Shown: positions 10,191-20,618, counted from the stretch's first letter. The stretch is 64,000 nucleotides of DNA from Acinetobacter lactucae (GCF_001605885.1 NZ_LRPE01000013.1:1-64000), one strand, 5' to 3'. The notes: a model not told the origin generated them from the letters alone. A program made the numbers and translations.

Positions 10191-10355
10191 ATGAAAAAAT
10201 ATCAATGTATCGTTTGTGGATGGATTTACGATGAAGCAGAAGGTTGGCCACAAGACGGCATTGCAGCTGGAACAAAATGGGAAGATATCCCTGATGACTG
10301 GACTTGCCCTGATTGTGGTGTTTCAAAAGCTGACTTCGAAATGATCGAAATCTAA
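10191..10355 (+). CDS. rubA: Rubredoxin
   Basis: A 54-residue iron protein that passes electrons from rubredoxin reductase to the alkane hydroxylase AlkM. The four iron ligands are Cys6, Cys9, Cys39 and Cys42 in CIVCG and CPDCG, with the standard spacing and the aromatic core (Tyr4, Tyr13, Trp30, Trp37). The ATG at 10191 has GGAGAG upstream at a good distance. A TTG ten codons earlier lacks one and would add an unusual extension. In Acinetobacter sp. ADP1 rubA and rubB are needed for growth on alkanes and form an operon with estB and oxyR. The same order is seen here, although a hairpin follows rubA. Confidence 0.95.
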   Translation: MKKYQCIVCGWIYDEAEGWPQDGIAAGTKWEDIPDDWTCPDCGVSKADFEMIEI

Positions 10356-10366
10356 TGATTTAAAGT

Positions 10367-10396
10367 AAAAGGCCATGATTGACATGGTCTTTTTTA
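10367..10396 (+). terminator. Terminator-like hairpin between rubA and rubB
   Basis: GGCCATG (10371-10377) pairs with CATGGTC (10383-10389), with one G-T pair and a 5-base loop, and is followed by T6. It lies 16 bases past the rubA stop, inside an operon described in the relative ADP1, so it probably works as a partial terminator that lowers rubB, estB and oxyR relative to rubA. Confidence 0.6.
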
Positions 10397-10406
10397 CGAA
10401 TATTAC
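10379..10406 (+). promoter_or_regulatory. Candidate rubB promoter inside the hairpin
   Basis: A perfect -35 box TTGACA at 10379-10384 is followed after 16 bases by TATTAC (10401-10406; four of six consensus bases). The -35 lies in the loop and right arm of the hairpin. This could give rubB-estB-oxyR a promoter of their own. Confidence 0.4.
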
Positions 10407-10449
10407 CAATCACCGTATTAAATAAACAATTCTAACTCTGGAGAGAAAA

Positions 10450-11631
10450 ATGCATCCTATCGTCATTATCGGATCAGGCATGGCGGGTTATACCTTAGCA
10501 CGTGAGTTTCGTAAGCTTAGCCCAGAGCAAGAACTTGTGATGATTTGTGCGGATGATGCAGTGAATTATGCAAAACCAACATTATCAAATGCGTTTGCAG
10601 GTAAAAAAGCACCTGAACAGATTGCTTTAGGTGATGCTGCTAAAATGGGTACCCAGCTCAATATGCGTATTGAGCCTTTCACTTTTGTAAAAGAAATTTT
10701 AGCTGAACGTCATGAGCTTGTTCTTGAAAAAGACGGGGTAACTTCGAATCAACCCTACTCAAAACTGATTTTAGCGGTTGGTGCTAACCCAATTCGTCTT
10801 GCAATTGCAGGTGATGGTAGTGATGACATTCATGTAGTGAACTCGCTAATTGATTACCGTGCTTTCCGTGAAAATCTAGCTCAACGTAAAGACAAACGTG
10901 TTGTTATTTTGGGTGCCGGTTTAATTGGTTGTGAATTTGCCAATGACTTACTTCACAGTGAATATGACATCACTGTCATTGATTTGGCACCTCAACCATT
11001 AGGTCGCTTGTTGCCAGGTCATATTGCTTCTGCATTCCAGCAAAACCTCGAAGAGGCTGGTGTTAAATTTGCATTAGGCACAACCGTTGAAAAAGTCAGC
11101 AAAATTAATAATGGTGAAGACTATGCGATTACACTCGCAAACGGCCAAACTTTGGTAGCCGACATTGTTCTTTCAGCGATTGGTTTACAGCCAAATATTT
11201 CACTTGCGAAAAGTGCAGATATTCAAACAAGCCGTGGCATTATTACCAATAGTTTACTTGAAACGAATCAAGCTGACATTTATGCGATTGGGGATTGTGC
11301 AGAAGTAAATGGCACGCTACTTCCGTATGTAATGCCAATTATGCAGCAAGCTCGTGCTCTTGCAAAAACCCTCAGCGGACAACAAACTGCCGTGCACTAC
11401 CCTGCTATGCCAGTTGCAGTAAAAACTCCTGCAGCACCACTTACAGTGTTACCAGCTCCAGTGGATGTAGAAGTGAACTGGGAAACAGAAGAGTTCGACG
11501 ATGGTATGCTTGCTAAAGCAATTGACAATGATGGAACATTGCGTGGTTTCGTATTGTTAGGTGCAACGGCAGGTAAACAACGCTTAACTTTAACAAAGCT
11601 TGTTCCAGATCTTATTCCAGCTCAAGCATAA
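10450..11631 (+). CDS. rubB: Rubredoxin-NAD(+) reductase
   Basis: An FAD flavoprotein of 393 residues that moves electrons from NAD(P)H to rubredoxin for alkane hydroxylation. It has an N-terminal FAD site IIGSGMAGYTLA (residues 5-16), an NAD site VVILGAGLIGCEFA near 150, and the second FAD motif DIYAIGDCAE near 275. The C-terminal domain matches the P. aeruginosa and Acinetobacter rubredoxin reductases. GGAGAG lies 6 bases before the ATG. It follows rubA by 94 bases and precedes estB by about 50. Confidence 0.95.
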   Translation: MHPIVIIGSGMAGYTLAREFRKLSPEQELVMICADDAVNYAKPTLSNAFAGKKAPEQIALGDAAKMGTQLNMRIEPFTFVKEILAERHELVLEKDGVTSNQPYSKLILAVGANPIRLAIAGDGSDDIHVVNSLIDYRAFRENLAQRKDKRVVILGAGLIGCEFANDLLHSEYDITVIDLAPQPLGRLLPGHIASAFQQNLEEAGVKFALGTTVEKVSKINNGEDYAITLANGQTLVADIVLSAIGLQPNISLAKSADIQTSRGIITNSLLETNQADIYAIGDCAEVNGTLLPYVMPIMQQARALAKTLSGQQTAVHYPAMPVAVKTPAAPLTVLPAPVDVEVNWETEEFDDGMLAKAIDNDGTLRGFVLLGATAGKQRLTLTKLVPDLIPAQA

Positions 11632-11683
11632 GGTTTGAATCAGGAATACTCTTTTGTGAGTATTCCTTTGAGGAATGAATAAC

Positions 11684-12628
11684 ATGAATAGTGCCTTACA
11701 GTTTAACATTTCACCGTACACATCTTTCATGCAAGAGACCAAAGTCAACTTAGGCAATGGTATTGAGCTACATGTAGAAGTAGGTGGAAAACCGGATCAT
11801 CCAACCATTTTGTTAATTATGGGTCTTGGGGCTCAAATGCTTTTCTGGCCGGATTTCTTCTGTAAATCACTCATTGATCAAGGTTTTCGTGTTATTCGTT
11901 TTGATAATCGTGATATTGGCCTTTCATCAAAAGTGCGTCATGAAGGTAAGCGATTAAATACGGTTAAATTGATGGGTCGCTTTGCACTTGGGCTAAGTAA
12001 TCAAGGTGCACCTTATACACTGCATGATATGGCAGATGATGTATCAATGCTTATTGATCGCCTAGGAGTGACTAAAACGCATGTCATTGGTGCATCAATG
12101 GGCGGGATGATTGCTCAAATTCTTGCAGCAAAATACCCTGAAAAGGTTGAGAAACTGGGGCTCATGTTTACCAGTAATAATCAGCCTTTTTTACCCCCTC
12201 CTTTTCCTAAACAACTTTTAAGTTTAATTGGCAAACCCGAGTCACGTGACGAAGATGGTATTGTTAATCACAGTTTAAAATTATTTCAATTGATTGGTTC
12301 ACCTGGTTACGTCAACCAGATTGAAGCAATGCAAACTGCACGCAAACTTTATCAACGTAGCTATTATCCTGCTGGTGTACTTCAACAGTTTTTAGCAATA
12401 TTATGTACAGGCTCCTTACTTCAGCTGGACCGTGAAATTAAGCAACCCGCATTAGTCTTACATGGCTCTCGTGATCGCTTGCTTCCACCTAGTCATGGTA
12501 AGGCTGTAGCAAAAGCAATTTCCGGTGCTAAGTTTGAATTAATTGATGGAATGGGGCATGATATCCCTGCACATTTTATTCCACAGCTTAGCGGTTTATT
12601 TGCGCATCATTTTAAATCATCATACTAG
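11684..12628 (+). CDS. estB: Alpha/beta-hydrolase esterase EstB
   Basis: The esterase of the rub operon, 314 residues, cytoplasmic. The nucleophile elbow is GASMGG, the oxyanion HG is replaced by LIMGLG near residue 45, and the C-terminal GMGHDIP supplies the His. ADP1 has the same gene in the same place, where it was named estB as an esterase. The ATG at 11684 is chosen over 11675 because GAGGA lies 9 bases before it, but only 1 base before the upstream ATG. oxyR begins 6 bases after the stop. The natural substrate is unknown; a wax or alkyl ester would fit the operon. Confidence 0.85.
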   Translation: MNSALQFNISPYTSFMQETKVNLGNGIELHVEVGGKPDHPTILLIMGLGAQMLFWPDFFCKSLIDQGFRVIRFDNRDIGLSSKVRHEGKRLNTVKLMGRFALGLSNQGAPYTLHDMADDVSMLIDRLGVTKTHVIGASMGGMIAQILAAKYPEKVEKLGLMFTSNNQPFLPPPFPKQLLSLIGKPESRDEDGIVNHSLKLFQLIGSPGYVNQIEAMQTARKLYQRSYYPAGVLQQFLAILCTGSLLQLDREIKQPALVLHGSRDRLLPPSHGKAVAKAISGAKFELIDGMGHDIPAHFIPQLSGLFAHHFKSSY

Positions 12629-12634
12629 GACACT

Positions 12635-13543
12635 ATGGCTGCATTACCCTCACTAAGACAGCTATCATATTTAGTTACGTTGTCGGAAACTTTGCATTTT
12701 ACTGAAGCAGCACGCCGCTCTTTTGTCACGCAATCGACGTTATCAGGCGGCATCATGGAGCTTGAACGATTGTTAGGTGGCGTTCTGGTAGAGCGTGACC
12801 GTCAGAATGTGCGTTTAACACCATTGGGTGAACAAGTTGTTGCTCGTGCCCGTGTACTACTAGCAGATGCTCAAGATTTAATGCGTTTGAGCCGTGAAAT
12901 GAGTGAACCGTTAACAGGTGATTTGCATTTGGGTGTTATCCCAACCATTGCACCTTTTATCCTGACACGCTTACTTGATGAAGTGCATCAGCAGTTACCT
13001 AAAATTCAGTTGCATCTGCATGAAGCTCAAAGTGAAAAAATTGTAGAGCGTCTAGAACACGGTAATCTAGACATGATTGTTCTTGCTCTACCGTTTGATA
13101 CTAGAGGCTTAAAAGTCGCTGAAATCTCGAAAGAAAACTTGTACCTTGTGTGTAGTAAACAAGATGCAAATGCTTTACAAGCAAACTCTCTAGATGATCT
13201 TGATTTATCAAGATTAATTTTGCTTGAAGAAGGTCACTGTTTACGTGATCACGTTTTAAGTGCTTGCCCTATCGGTGAACGTAAAAACGACAACCGTTTA
13301 AAAGCAAGCTCTTTACCAACTTTGGTGGAAATGGTTTCTTCTGATTTAGGCTTTACGCTTTTACCAGAAATTGCAATTGATAACAGTATGATCAAGTTTA
13401 ATGATCAAATTACTGCTAAACCAATTGAAGATGCCCCAAGTCGGACTTTAGCGCTAGTCACTCGTAAAAGCACACCGCTACAAAGTGAGTTTGATGTCTT
13501 ACTGCAAATTATGCAAAAAATCACCACAAACTTACACGAATAA
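12635..13543 (+). CDS. oxyR: Peroxide-sensing LysR-type regulator OxyR
   Basis: A redox-switched activator of peroxide defence genes. Residues 1-60 form the winged helix-turn-helix, including TEAARRSFVTQSTLS. The regulatory domain holds the two sensing cysteines, Cys202 in LEEGHCLRD and Cys211 in SACP, which match Cys199 and Cys208 of E. coli OxyR and form a disulfide on H2O2 oxidation. The length (302) equals the family norm. It sits at the end of rubA-rubB-estB, which would co-express a peroxide sensor with an oxygenase electron chain. The ribosome binding site AGGA lies in the 6-base gap after estB. Confidence 0.93.
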   Translation: MAALPSLRQLSYLVTLSETLHFTEAARRSFVTQSTLSGGIMELERLLGGVLVERDRQNVRLTPLGEQVVARARVLLADAQDLMRLSREMSEPLTGDLHLGVIPTIAPFILTRLLDEVHQQLPKIQLHLHEAQSEKIVERLEHGNLDMIVLALPFDTRGLKVAEISKENLYLVCSKQDANALQANSLDDLDLSRLILLEEGHCLRDHVLSACPIGERKNDNRLKASSLPTLVEMVSSDLGFTLLPEIAIDNSMIKFNDQITAKPIEDAPSRTLALVTRKSTPLQSEFDVLLQIMQKITTNLHE

Positions 13544-13571
13544 AAAAAGGAGTCTTCGGACTCCTTTTTAT
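13544..13571 (+). terminator. Bidirectional terminator with UUCG loop
   Basis: An 11-bp stem (13544-13554 with 13559-13569) closed by a TTCG tetraloop, GC core GGAGTC/GACTCC, flanked by A5 and T5. It separates oxyR from the converging SPOR gene. Confidence 0.9.
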
Positions 13572-13572
13572 T

Positions 13573-14172
13573 TTACTGAGCTGTAAGAGATGCCCACTTA
13601 AACACCCAAGCAGATTGCATATTCAAACTATTATCAGCAATAATTTTTTCTCTAATAATTTGTGCGATAGCATAATCATTGGCTGGGTCTATCATGACCC
13701 GTATTCCTTTAGTCGTTGAGCTGGTTACGACCTTATAGCCCTTTGCTTCAAGCTGAGATTGAACACGATTTGCTTTATTTTGGTTAGAAGCTAGCGCCAC
13801 CTGTACCATCCACTTTTTTTCACCATTTTCTAAAATTTCTTTAGCGATCGCAGCATCAAGTTGTTTTTTATTTTCAGAATTTTTCTTTTCTTCTAATTTC
13901 TTTGTGTGAACATCCTCAGTTTTCTTGTGAGCTAAAAACTCATCTTGCTTTTGTTTTCTTTTCTGGATAATTATTGCTTTATTCCTCACTTCACTTTTTT
14001 TAGCTTTATCATTAGAAGCTGGCGCAAAATAAGGATATATTACTTGATCATCAAACCTTTGAAATACAATGATATCCCCATAACACTTCTGATCTGCGTA
14101 AGCGGTCACTGGTATTATCCCCAAAAGTATTTTAATAAGTAAACTTCTAATAAAGCACTGCATTTTATTCAT
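13573..14172 (-). CDS. SPOR-domain protein, exported
   Basis: A 199-residue periplasmic protein. It starts with a hydrophobic signal (about residues 8-26, ending AYA), then a basic region and a Lys/Glu-rich coiled segment (about 75-115), and ends in a SPOR domain from KKWMVQVALAS to the C-terminus. SPOR domains bind peptidoglycan strands stripped of stem peptides at division sites, so a role in septal wall remodelling is likely. No enzymatic domain is present. It is monocistronic and converges on oxyR. Confidence 0.75.
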   Translation of the reverse strand: MNKMQCFIRSLLIKILLGIIPVTAYADQKCYGDIIVFQRFDDQVIYPYFAPASNDKAKKSEVRNKAIIIQKRKQKQDEFLAHKKTEDVHTKKLEEKKNSENKKQLDAAIAKEILENGEKKWMVQVALASNQNKANRVQSQLEAKGYKVVTSSTTKGIRVMIDPANDYAIAQIIREKIIADNSLNMQSAWVFKWASLTAQ

Positions 14173-14361
14173 TTACCAAATTTAAGTATATTTAATGCGG
14201 CGTATTAAAGTAGATTTCACATGATTTGTATATTTTTAAAATTCAATGTTTTATGGCAAAAATCACATATTTTTAAAACATCTTGCTGTGTTTCAAATTA
14301 TTATCGTTTACCCAACAACCATTTAGAAAAACTAATTAAATTATTTTGAATTTCAATGCAT

Positions 14362-14390
14362 TAAAAAGCCGACAGAATGTCGGCTTTTAT
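14362..14390 (-). terminator. Intrinsic terminator of ppk
   Basis: An 11-bp stem AAAAGCCGACA (14364-14374) / TGTCGGCTTTT (14378-14388) with a three-base loop. The left A run becomes the U run of the minus-strand transcript. It lies 19 bases past the ppk stop. Confidence 0.85.
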
Positions 14391-14407
14391 TTAATCCTGA
14401 AAATACA

Positions 14408-16486
14408 TTATTTAATGATTTCCAATAGTGCTCTTTGAGCATTATGCAATTTTTCACCCTCTGCTGGCTCAGCACGCACCCAAGTACCATCTGACTGTAG
14501 TAACCAAGCTTGCTGATTATCTTGCAAATAGTTCACGAGGCCTTGTTGATAGATACGTTTTTTCAGTGCAGGATCTTCAACAGGGAAACATGCTTCAACA
14601 CGGTTAAATAAATTACGATCCATCCAGTCTGCGCTTGAGCAGTAAATACGTGCATCACCATTATTGCTGAAGTAATAAACACGAGTATGCTCAAGGAAAC
14701 GTCCTACAATTGAACGTACACGAATATTTTCCGATAAGTTAGGTAAACCCGGACGTAAACAGCAAATAGAACGAATAATCAGGTCAATCTGAACACCTGC
14801 TTGAGATGCTTCATATAATTTATTGATCAATTGAACTTCTGTTAGAGCGTTCACTTTCACAATAATTTGAGCTTTACGTCCTGCCTTAGCATTGGCAATT
14901 TCTTCATCAATAAAGTTGATGAGTTGAGCATGTAAGGTAAATGGCGCATGTAATAGCTTTTTCAATTTCGCCATTTTGCCCATACCCGTGAGTTCTTGGA
15001 ATATGCGGTGCACGTCTTCACACAGATCTTTATCAGTCGTCATGAGACCATAATCTGTATAAATTCGAGCATTCATCGCATGGTAGTTACCTGTTCCTAA
15101 ATGAACATAACGCACCAGTTTGTTGTTTTCACGGCGTACCACCATAATCATTTTGGCGTGAGTTTTATAACCTACGATACCGTAAACAACGACAGCCCCC
15201 GCTTCTTGTAAAACGTTAGCGACTTCAATATTGGACTCTTCATCAAAGCGAGCGCGCAATTCAATCACTGCAGTCACTTCTTTCCCATTACGCGCAGCTT
15301 CCGCCAAAATCTGTACAATTTCAGAGTCAGCACCACTACGGTAAAGTGTTTGCTTGATTGCCAACACTTGTGGATCGCGAGCAGATTCACGAAGTAGCTG
15401 AATCACGGGAGCGAAAGATTCAAATGGATGATGAAGCAAAATGTCTTGCTTCTGCATTGCCGAGAAAATGCTCTCGGTCTTTTTAAACACTTTAGGCACA
15501 ACCGGCGTATGCGAGTCATAACGCAAATGAGGGCGTTTAAAATTTGAAACCAGACGAGCCAAGTTTACAGGACCATCAACTTTGTATAATTGCTCATCGG
15601 TTAAATCAAATTCTTCCAATAAGTACTCATAAATATGCTGTGGACAGTTATGAGTCACTTCTAAACGAACCGCGCGACCGAAACGTCGAGAACTTAATTC
15701 ACCTTTTAAAGCTTTTGCTAAATCTTCAACATCTTCATTTAATGCCAAGTCCGCATTACGTGTAACACGGAATTGATAACATCCAGTTGCAGTCATTCCT
15801 GGGAATAAATCTGACACATGCTCATGGATAATGGCAGATAGCATCACGTGATGTTCTTTACCACCTGTTAACTCATCTGGCAGTCGAACCACGCGAGGTA
15901 ATGAACGTGGTGCTGGTACCACAGCTAAATCAATTTGACGGCCAAAAGCATCTTTACCTTCTAAAGTCACAATAAAGTTCAAGCTTTTATTGACGAGACG
16001 TGGGAATGGATGCGCTGGATCTAAGCTAATTGGTGTTAGTACAGGTGCAACTTGCTCTTGGAAATATTTCTTAATCCATGCTGACTGTGCGGGCGTTAAC
16101 TCACCACGACGGAGGAAGCAGATATCTTCTTCACGTAGCTTAGGTAATATTTCTTCATTTAAAATACGATACTGACGTTCAATCGCGGCATGAGCAGTTT
16201 CAGAGATTTTTTGTAGGACTTGTCGTGGGGTTAAACCATCAGGGCTACGACTTTCATTGCCTAGAGAAAATTGCTCCATTACCCCCGCAACGCGAATTTC
16301 AAAAAACTCGTCTAGATTGCGTGAAAAAATGAGCAAGAAATTCATTCGCTCGAGCAATGGATGTAAAGGGTCTACCGCTTGCTCCAATACGCGCAAATGG
16401 AAGTCAAGAATAGACAATTCACGATTTATATAACGGTCATTATAACTATATTCTATTGGGGTCGTTGGTGTAATCGCTGTATTCAT
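14408..16486 (-). CDS. ppk: Polyphosphate kinase 1
   Basis: Makes inorganic polyphosphate from ATP through a phosphohistidine intermediate. The 692-residue length fits PPK1. Domain order: N-terminal helical domain starting [18 protein letters not shown], the head domain, then two C-terminal catalytic domains with the active His in KTHAKM and the second His site in VHLGTGNYH. Published work on ADP1 reports that ppk transcription is induced by phosphate starvation. Upstream, around 16543-16551, the antisense strand shows TTGTCATA, which resembles one PHO-box half, but the second half is poor. The gene is monocistronic and lies next to the rub operon as in ADP1. Confidence 0.95.
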   Translation of the reverse strand: MNTAITPTTPIEYSYNDRYINRELSILDFHLRVLEQAVDPLHPLLERMNFLLIFSRNLDEFFEIRVAGVMEQFSLGNESRSPDGLTPRQVLQKISETAHAAIERQYRILNEEILPKLREEDICFLRRGELTPAQSAWIKKYFQEQVAPVLTPISLDPAHPFPRLVNKSLNFIVTLEGKDAFGRQIDLAVVPAPRSLPRVVRLPDELTGGKEHHVMLSAIIHEHVSDLFPGMTATGCYQFRVTRNADLALNEDVEDLAKALKGELSSRRFGRAVRLEVTHNCPQHIYEYLLEEFDLTDEQLYKVDGPVNLARLVSNFKRPHLRYDSHTPVVPKVFKKTESIFSAMQKQDILLHHPFESFAPVIQLLRESARDPQVLAIKQTLYRSGADSEIVQILAEAARNGKEVTAVIELRARFDEESNIEVANVLQEAGAVVVYGIVGYKTHAKMIMVVRRENNKLVRYVHLGTGNYHAMNARIYTDYGLMTTDKDLCEDVHRIFQELTGMGKMAKLKKLLHAPFTLHAQLINFIDEEIANAKAGRKAQIIVKVNALTEVQLINKLYEASQAGVQIDLIIRSICCLRPGLPNLSENIRVRSIVGRFLEHTRVYYFSNNGDARIYCSSADWMDRNLFNRVEACFPVEDPALKKRIYQQGLVNYLQDNQQAWLLQSDGTWVRAEPAEGEKLHNAQRALLEIIK

Positions 16487-16590
16487 GTCTAACTCAATTC
16501 TCTATCCAGCCAAAATCTCTATAAAACAGTATGCTGCAAAAATATGACAATTTGGTAAAAACTAAAAAATTTACACATCTTTAAACATCA

Positions 16591-17268
16591 TTATTCAGGA
16601 ATCTGGGTGCTATTCATATAACGTAAAATAACGCGTTTTCTATATTGTAGTTTACGATCGTTGCGGTGATCTTGGTAATATTTCGGATCTGGCAATAACG
16701 CGGCTAAAAAAGCAGCCTGTTCGCGCGTTAAGCTTCTAGCACTTTTACCATAATAATATTGCGCGGCAGCTTCAACACCATATAAATTCTTTCCAAACTC
16801 TACAGAGTTCATATACACCTCAAGAATTCGGCGTTTTGACCACATGCGTTCCATCATCCAAGTTGCGATAGTTTCTTGGCCTTTACGAATAAACGAACGC
16901 TTATTGTATAAAAACAAGTTCTTTGCAAGTTGCTGAGACACAGTAGAACCACCAGCAACTACTTCACCCTCTTCATTATTACGCTCTAAAGCAAAACGAA
17001 TCCCCTCCCAGTCAAAACCATGATGGTGGATAAATTTTGCGTCTTCTCCAGCTAAAATCGCATGTTTGAAATTGTCGCTAATATCATCATAGTCAAGCCA
17101 CTCATGAATGATCGGCTCGGATGTATCTGACCAATAATCTAATCGCATAAACATGGTGGTATCAACTTCATGTGTACGCCACCAGACTAAACTTGAGAAA
17201 ATCCAAAGTTGAATGAGGAGAATTGCCCCAATAAAAATTAACAACACGCGAACAATAAAAGCTTTCAT
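16591..17268 (-). CDS. mtgA: Monofunctional peptidoglycan transglycosylase
   Basis: An inner-membrane enzyme of glycosyltransferase family 51 that polymerises lipid II into glycan strands, without a transpeptidase domain. One membrane anchor spans residues 4-30. The catalytic Glu75 sits in [10 protein letters not shown], followed by the second family motif [15 protein letters not shown] near 110 and the third with [14 protein letters not shown] and [15 protein letters not shown]. The 225-residue length is normal. It is divergent from a rhomboid gene, with 76 bases between them. Confidence 0.93.
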   Translation of the reverse strand: MKAFIVRVLLIFIGAILLIQLWIFSSLVWWRTHEVDTTMFMRLDYWSDTSEPIIHEWLDYDDISDNFKHAILAGEDAKFIHHHGFDWEGIRFALERNNEEGEVVAGGSTVSQQLAKNLFLYNKRSFIRKGQETIATWMMERMWSKRRILEVYMNSVEFGKNLYGVEAAAQYYYGKSARSLTREQAAFLAALLPDPKYYQDHRNDRKLQYRKRVILRYMNSTQIPE

Positions 17269-17344
17269 GTTCGTCCTGATCTCCTGTATCCAACTTTTTT
17301 CATGTTAAGCTGTTAAGCATGTTTATATATAACAAAAGCATAGC

Positions 17345-18154
17345 ATGACTCAATATCAGCCTCCGCACATTAATCGTAAACTCAATGTACAAACTTGGTG
17401 GCTGACCGCCCTATTGATCTTAATTAATGTAGGTTTGTTTGTCTGGCAAATTGCAACTGGTGTCGATATTAGCGACCCAGCCATGAAAGATGCTATTCAT
17501 TGGGGTGCTGATTTTACACCACTTACTTTTTCTGGGCAGCCTGAACGCTTATTTAACAGCATGTTTTTTCATTTTGGTCTTGTTCACCTCATGCTTAACA
17601 TGTGGGCACTCTATATTTTCGGTAATGTTGCTGAGTCACTATTTGGTCGCTTCTACTTTATAGGCATGTATTTACTTGCTGGCTTATTCGGTAGCCTTCT
17701 CAGTAGTTATATGACGATTCAAAATGGACATGAATTACTACAACATTTCGATCAGAGTTTACTTCCTCATGTCAGTGCAGGTGCTTCGGGTGCCGTAATG
17801 GGATTAGGTGCTGCGTTAACTGTTCTTTCTTTATTCCCTCCGCTTCCGCATCAAGCTTACATACTCGATAAAAAAGCCTTATTAATGGTTATGGCCATCA
17901 ATCTTTTTTTTGGTTTTGTCGCAACGGGTATTAATAATGCCGCGCATATTGGCGGCATGATTATTGGAGCATTCCTTGCCCTAATGTGGTACTTAAGCTA
18001 TGTCAGCAAGTTAAAAAATGTTCTCAAAATCTTAGGGTTATTAGGAGCAGTAATTATTACAGGTGGTTTTTATATGTACTGTGTACAAATCAATTCACCG
18101 TTACTTCCACTCTGGCATGAAATCATCATCCAGAACCCAGACATTATTCCTTAA
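17345..18154 (+). CDS. Rhomboid-family intramembrane serine protease
   Basis: A six- or seven-helix inner-membrane protease of 269 residues. The catalytic Ser148 lies in GASGA and His201 in NAAHIGG. The loop-1 region HFGLVHLMLNMWALYIFG matches the rhomboid family. The N-terminus (about 20 residues) is cytoplasmic. Its substrate is not known. Its stop codon is one base from the stop of the converging permease gene, so the two 3' ends abut. A second, shorter rhomboid lies at 27990. Confidence 0.88.
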   Translation: MTQYQPPHINRKLNVQTWWLTALLILINVGLFVWQIATGVDISDPAMKDAIHWGADFTPLTFSGQPERLFNSMFFHFGLVHLMLNMWALYIFGNVAESLFGRFYFIGMYLLAGLFGSLLSSYMTIQNGHELLQHFDQSLLPHVSAGASGAVMGLGAALTVLSLFPPLPHQAYILDKKALLMVMAINLFFGFVATGINNAAHIGGMIIGAFLALMWYLSYVSKLKNVLKILGLLGAVIITGGFYMYCVQINSPLLPLWHEIIIQNPDIIP

Positions 18155-18155
18155 C

Positions 18156-20615
18156 CTACAATTGATTTAACTCTCTTAAACTTTGTAAAGGCGGTAAATT
18201 GCACAGGTAACCTAGTCGATAACGACCAATCAGGGCGCAAACCAGCATCATACCAAGAGGTAAAATCAGCCATATTTCAATATGCCACTGTAGGGCCATA
18301 TTCATTTTATAACTAGCAATGGCACTAATCACTTCTGCAAAACAGCAGGCAACTATGCCTGCTAACAGACCTAAGAACCCAATCTCAAAACTAAGCATTT
18401 GCTTCATTTTATTTTTAGATAAACCAAATGAGCGTAGTAAAGCAACTTCACGGCATCGCTCATCCATTAACAGATTTAAACAAGCAATCAGTACTAATAC
18501 ACCCGAAAAACCGACTAATGCTGCCAGTACAGTTACTATTTTAACCAAAACATTCATTAAGCGTTTTACTTCATCTAAAATTCGATCAACATCAATAAAT
18601 ACGGTATTTGAGAACTGCTGAATAATATTGATCATTTTAGGTTGGTCTTGCTTAGGTACATAAAAGCTACCCAAGTAACTTCCAGCATTTTCATCTAAGG
18701 TTTTCGGTGAGAAAATAAAGAAAAAGTTAGGGCTAAAACTCTCCCACTCTACACTCCGAAAATTGACAACTTTGGCTTGCAATGTGCCTTCGGGCAAACT
18801 AAAAGTAAGCTTATCCCCAATTTGGATTCCCAAACTTTCGGCAGTTTTACTTTCGACTGAAACTTGCCCCACGCCATTAAACTGGGCTTGTCCTTTTGTA
18901 ATTGCATTGTCATTCGGTAATAGATTTGATTGAGTCAAATTCAATTCACGGCGTAAAGAATTATTTTGCTTTATCGCCTCTTCTGAAAAAGGCACATCAT
19001 TCTTTGCTATCAGTCGGCCACGAATATTTGGATATAACGGCGTGCTTTGCCAACCATGTTGCTTTAACTGTTGCTCAAAGGCTTTTAAATCAAATGGAGG
19101 CAATCCATAAACAAATTGATTCGGCGTACCTTCAGGCAGTTGTTGCTGCCAACGCTCCAATAAATCTGTTCTTAATACGCTCAACACTGTAATAAGACTT
19201 AACCCTAAAGCCAATGCAGTAATTTGTAAGGCACTTTGCGATGGAGACCGAATATAAAAAGACAAACGATTTTTCAGCTTTTTTAAGCTACGAAGCAATA
19301 ACCAAACAACGGCGTAAAGCAAAATACAAAGAATAATAATGGCAGCCAAAACCAGAATGCTGAGCATTAAGTTTTCGCTCAACACCAAACTAAAAACGAT
19401 CAGGCTAGTGATCCCTGCAAAAAACATAAAAAATAAAGATTTACGAGATTTGGCTTGTTCTCGAATCACTCGAATTGGAGGTGTATTTAAAAGCTCCCAG
19501 ATGCTTGGCAAAATAAAACCAAGCAATACGATCACACTCGTAAAAATAGCAATGGGTAAAGGCCCGATTAAAAGTGGTATGACCGAAAAACTTAGCTCTA
19601 ATTGAGGAATCAATTGCAGCATAAGTTGCAGCAGACCAAAACCCATGATCAAACCTAACAGACTTCCCAACACAATTGAAATCGCACTGACAACACAAAG
19701 CAATCCAATATATGCCCACAAGATTTGGAACTTACTGGCACCTAAACAACGTATTAAAGCGATATGATCTTGGTTTTGCTGCACATAACGTTGACTCGTT
19801 AGAGCGATGGCAATCCCACACAATAAAATCGTTAAAATATTGGCCAATTGCAAAAAGGTATCTAGGTTTTCAAGCGGACGTAATAACCTACTATTTGATT
19901 CACTTGCATCACGCAATCGCAAACCAACCGTTTCATCTGGTTCTTTAGAGGTTTGATGCTGTTGCTTAAATTGCTTTGAAAAACTTTGAACCTGTTCAGG
20001 GCTACCCGACATTAATAAACGATAGTCAATTCTGCTGCCTGTTTGAATCGCATGCGTTTTAGCAATATCGGCTTGATGAATAATGACAGTTGGCGAAAAG
20101 CCTGAAAAACCGAGTTCCTGATTTGAATCACGCACAATCACACCGCTAAAACGGAAGGTAGCGTCAGCAATAGAAACAGCATCACCCAGTTTTACTTTTA
20201 ATAAATCTGCCGCTCTTTGGCTTAGCCAGACTTCTCCAGACTGAATGCCTTTAGCATGGGGATTAATCTCAAGCTGTCCTCTTAGTGGAAATATGGGCTC
20301 TATCGCTTTTACAGTGACCATAACAAACTGATCTTGGGTATGCGCCATTGAACTAAACATGGTGACATGAGTTTGCTTTAAACCAAGCTGCTGCGCCTTT
20401 TTATTCCATGCGGCCTCAATCGGCTCATTATTTGAAAGAACTAAATCGGCACCCAGCATTTGTGAAGCTTGCAGACTTACTGCATTTTTAACTTGGTCGT
20501 TACTAAATTTCAGAGCAGTTGTTGCACTAATCGCAAGTGATAAGGCAATAATAAGCAGGTACAACCCACCTGTGCGAAAACTTTGTAGTAAAAGTGGTTT
20601 TAGAAGATTACGCAT
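18156..20615 (-). CDS. ybbP: FtsX-like ABC transporter permease
   Basis: A large inner-membrane permease (819 residues) with about ten membrane segments: one near residue 20, groups near 260-440, one near 475 and the C-terminal four around 690-800, with two big periplasmic domains between. This is the YbbP layout, which belongs to the MacB/LolC/FtsX type. It follows the ATPase gene after 3 bases, and tesA runs the other way upstream, as in E. coli (tesA-ybbA-ybbP). The transported substrate is unknown. A role in lipid or lipoprotein handling is sometimes suggested for the family, with no direct evidence here. Confidence 0.88.
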   Translation of the reverse strand: MRNLLKPLLLQSFRTGGLYLLIIALSLAISATTALKFSNDQVKNAVSLQASQMLGADLVLSNNEPIEAAWNKKAQQLGLKQTHVTMFSSMAHTQDQFVMVTVKAIEPIFPLRGQLEINPHAKGIQSGEVWLSQRAADLLKVKLGDAVSIADATFRFSGVIVRDSNQELGFSGFSPTVIIHQADIAKTHAIQTGSRIDYRLLMSGSPEQVQSFSKQFKQQHQTSKEPDETVGLRLRDASESNSRLLRPLENLDTFLQLANILTILLCGIAIALTSQRYVQQNQDHIALIRCLGASKFQILWAYIGLLCVVSAISIVLGSLLGLIMGFGLLQLMLQLIPQLELSFSVIPLLIGPLPIAIFTSVIVLLGFILPSIWELLNTPPIRVIREQAKSRKSLFFMFFAGITSLIVFSLVLSENLMLSILVLAAIIILCILLYAVVWLLLRSLKKLKNRLSFYIRSPSQSALQITALALGLSLITVLSVLRTDLLERWQQQLPEGTPNQFVYGLPPFDLKAFEQQLKQHGWQSTPLYPNIRGRLIAKNDVPFSEEAIKQNNSLRRELNLTQSNLLPNDNAITKGQAQFNGVGQVSVESKTAESLGIQIGDKLTFSLPEGTLQAKVVNFRSVEWESFSPNFFFIFSPKTLDENAGSYLGSFYVPKQDQPKMINIIQQFSNTVFIDVDRILDEVKRLMNVLVKIVTVLAALVGFSGVLVLIACLNLLMDERCREVALLRSFGLSKNKMKQMLSFEIGFLGLLAGIVACCFAEVISAIASYKMNMALQWHIEIWLILPLGMMLVCALIGRYRLGYLCNLPPLQSLRELNQL

Positions 20616-20618
20616 AAG

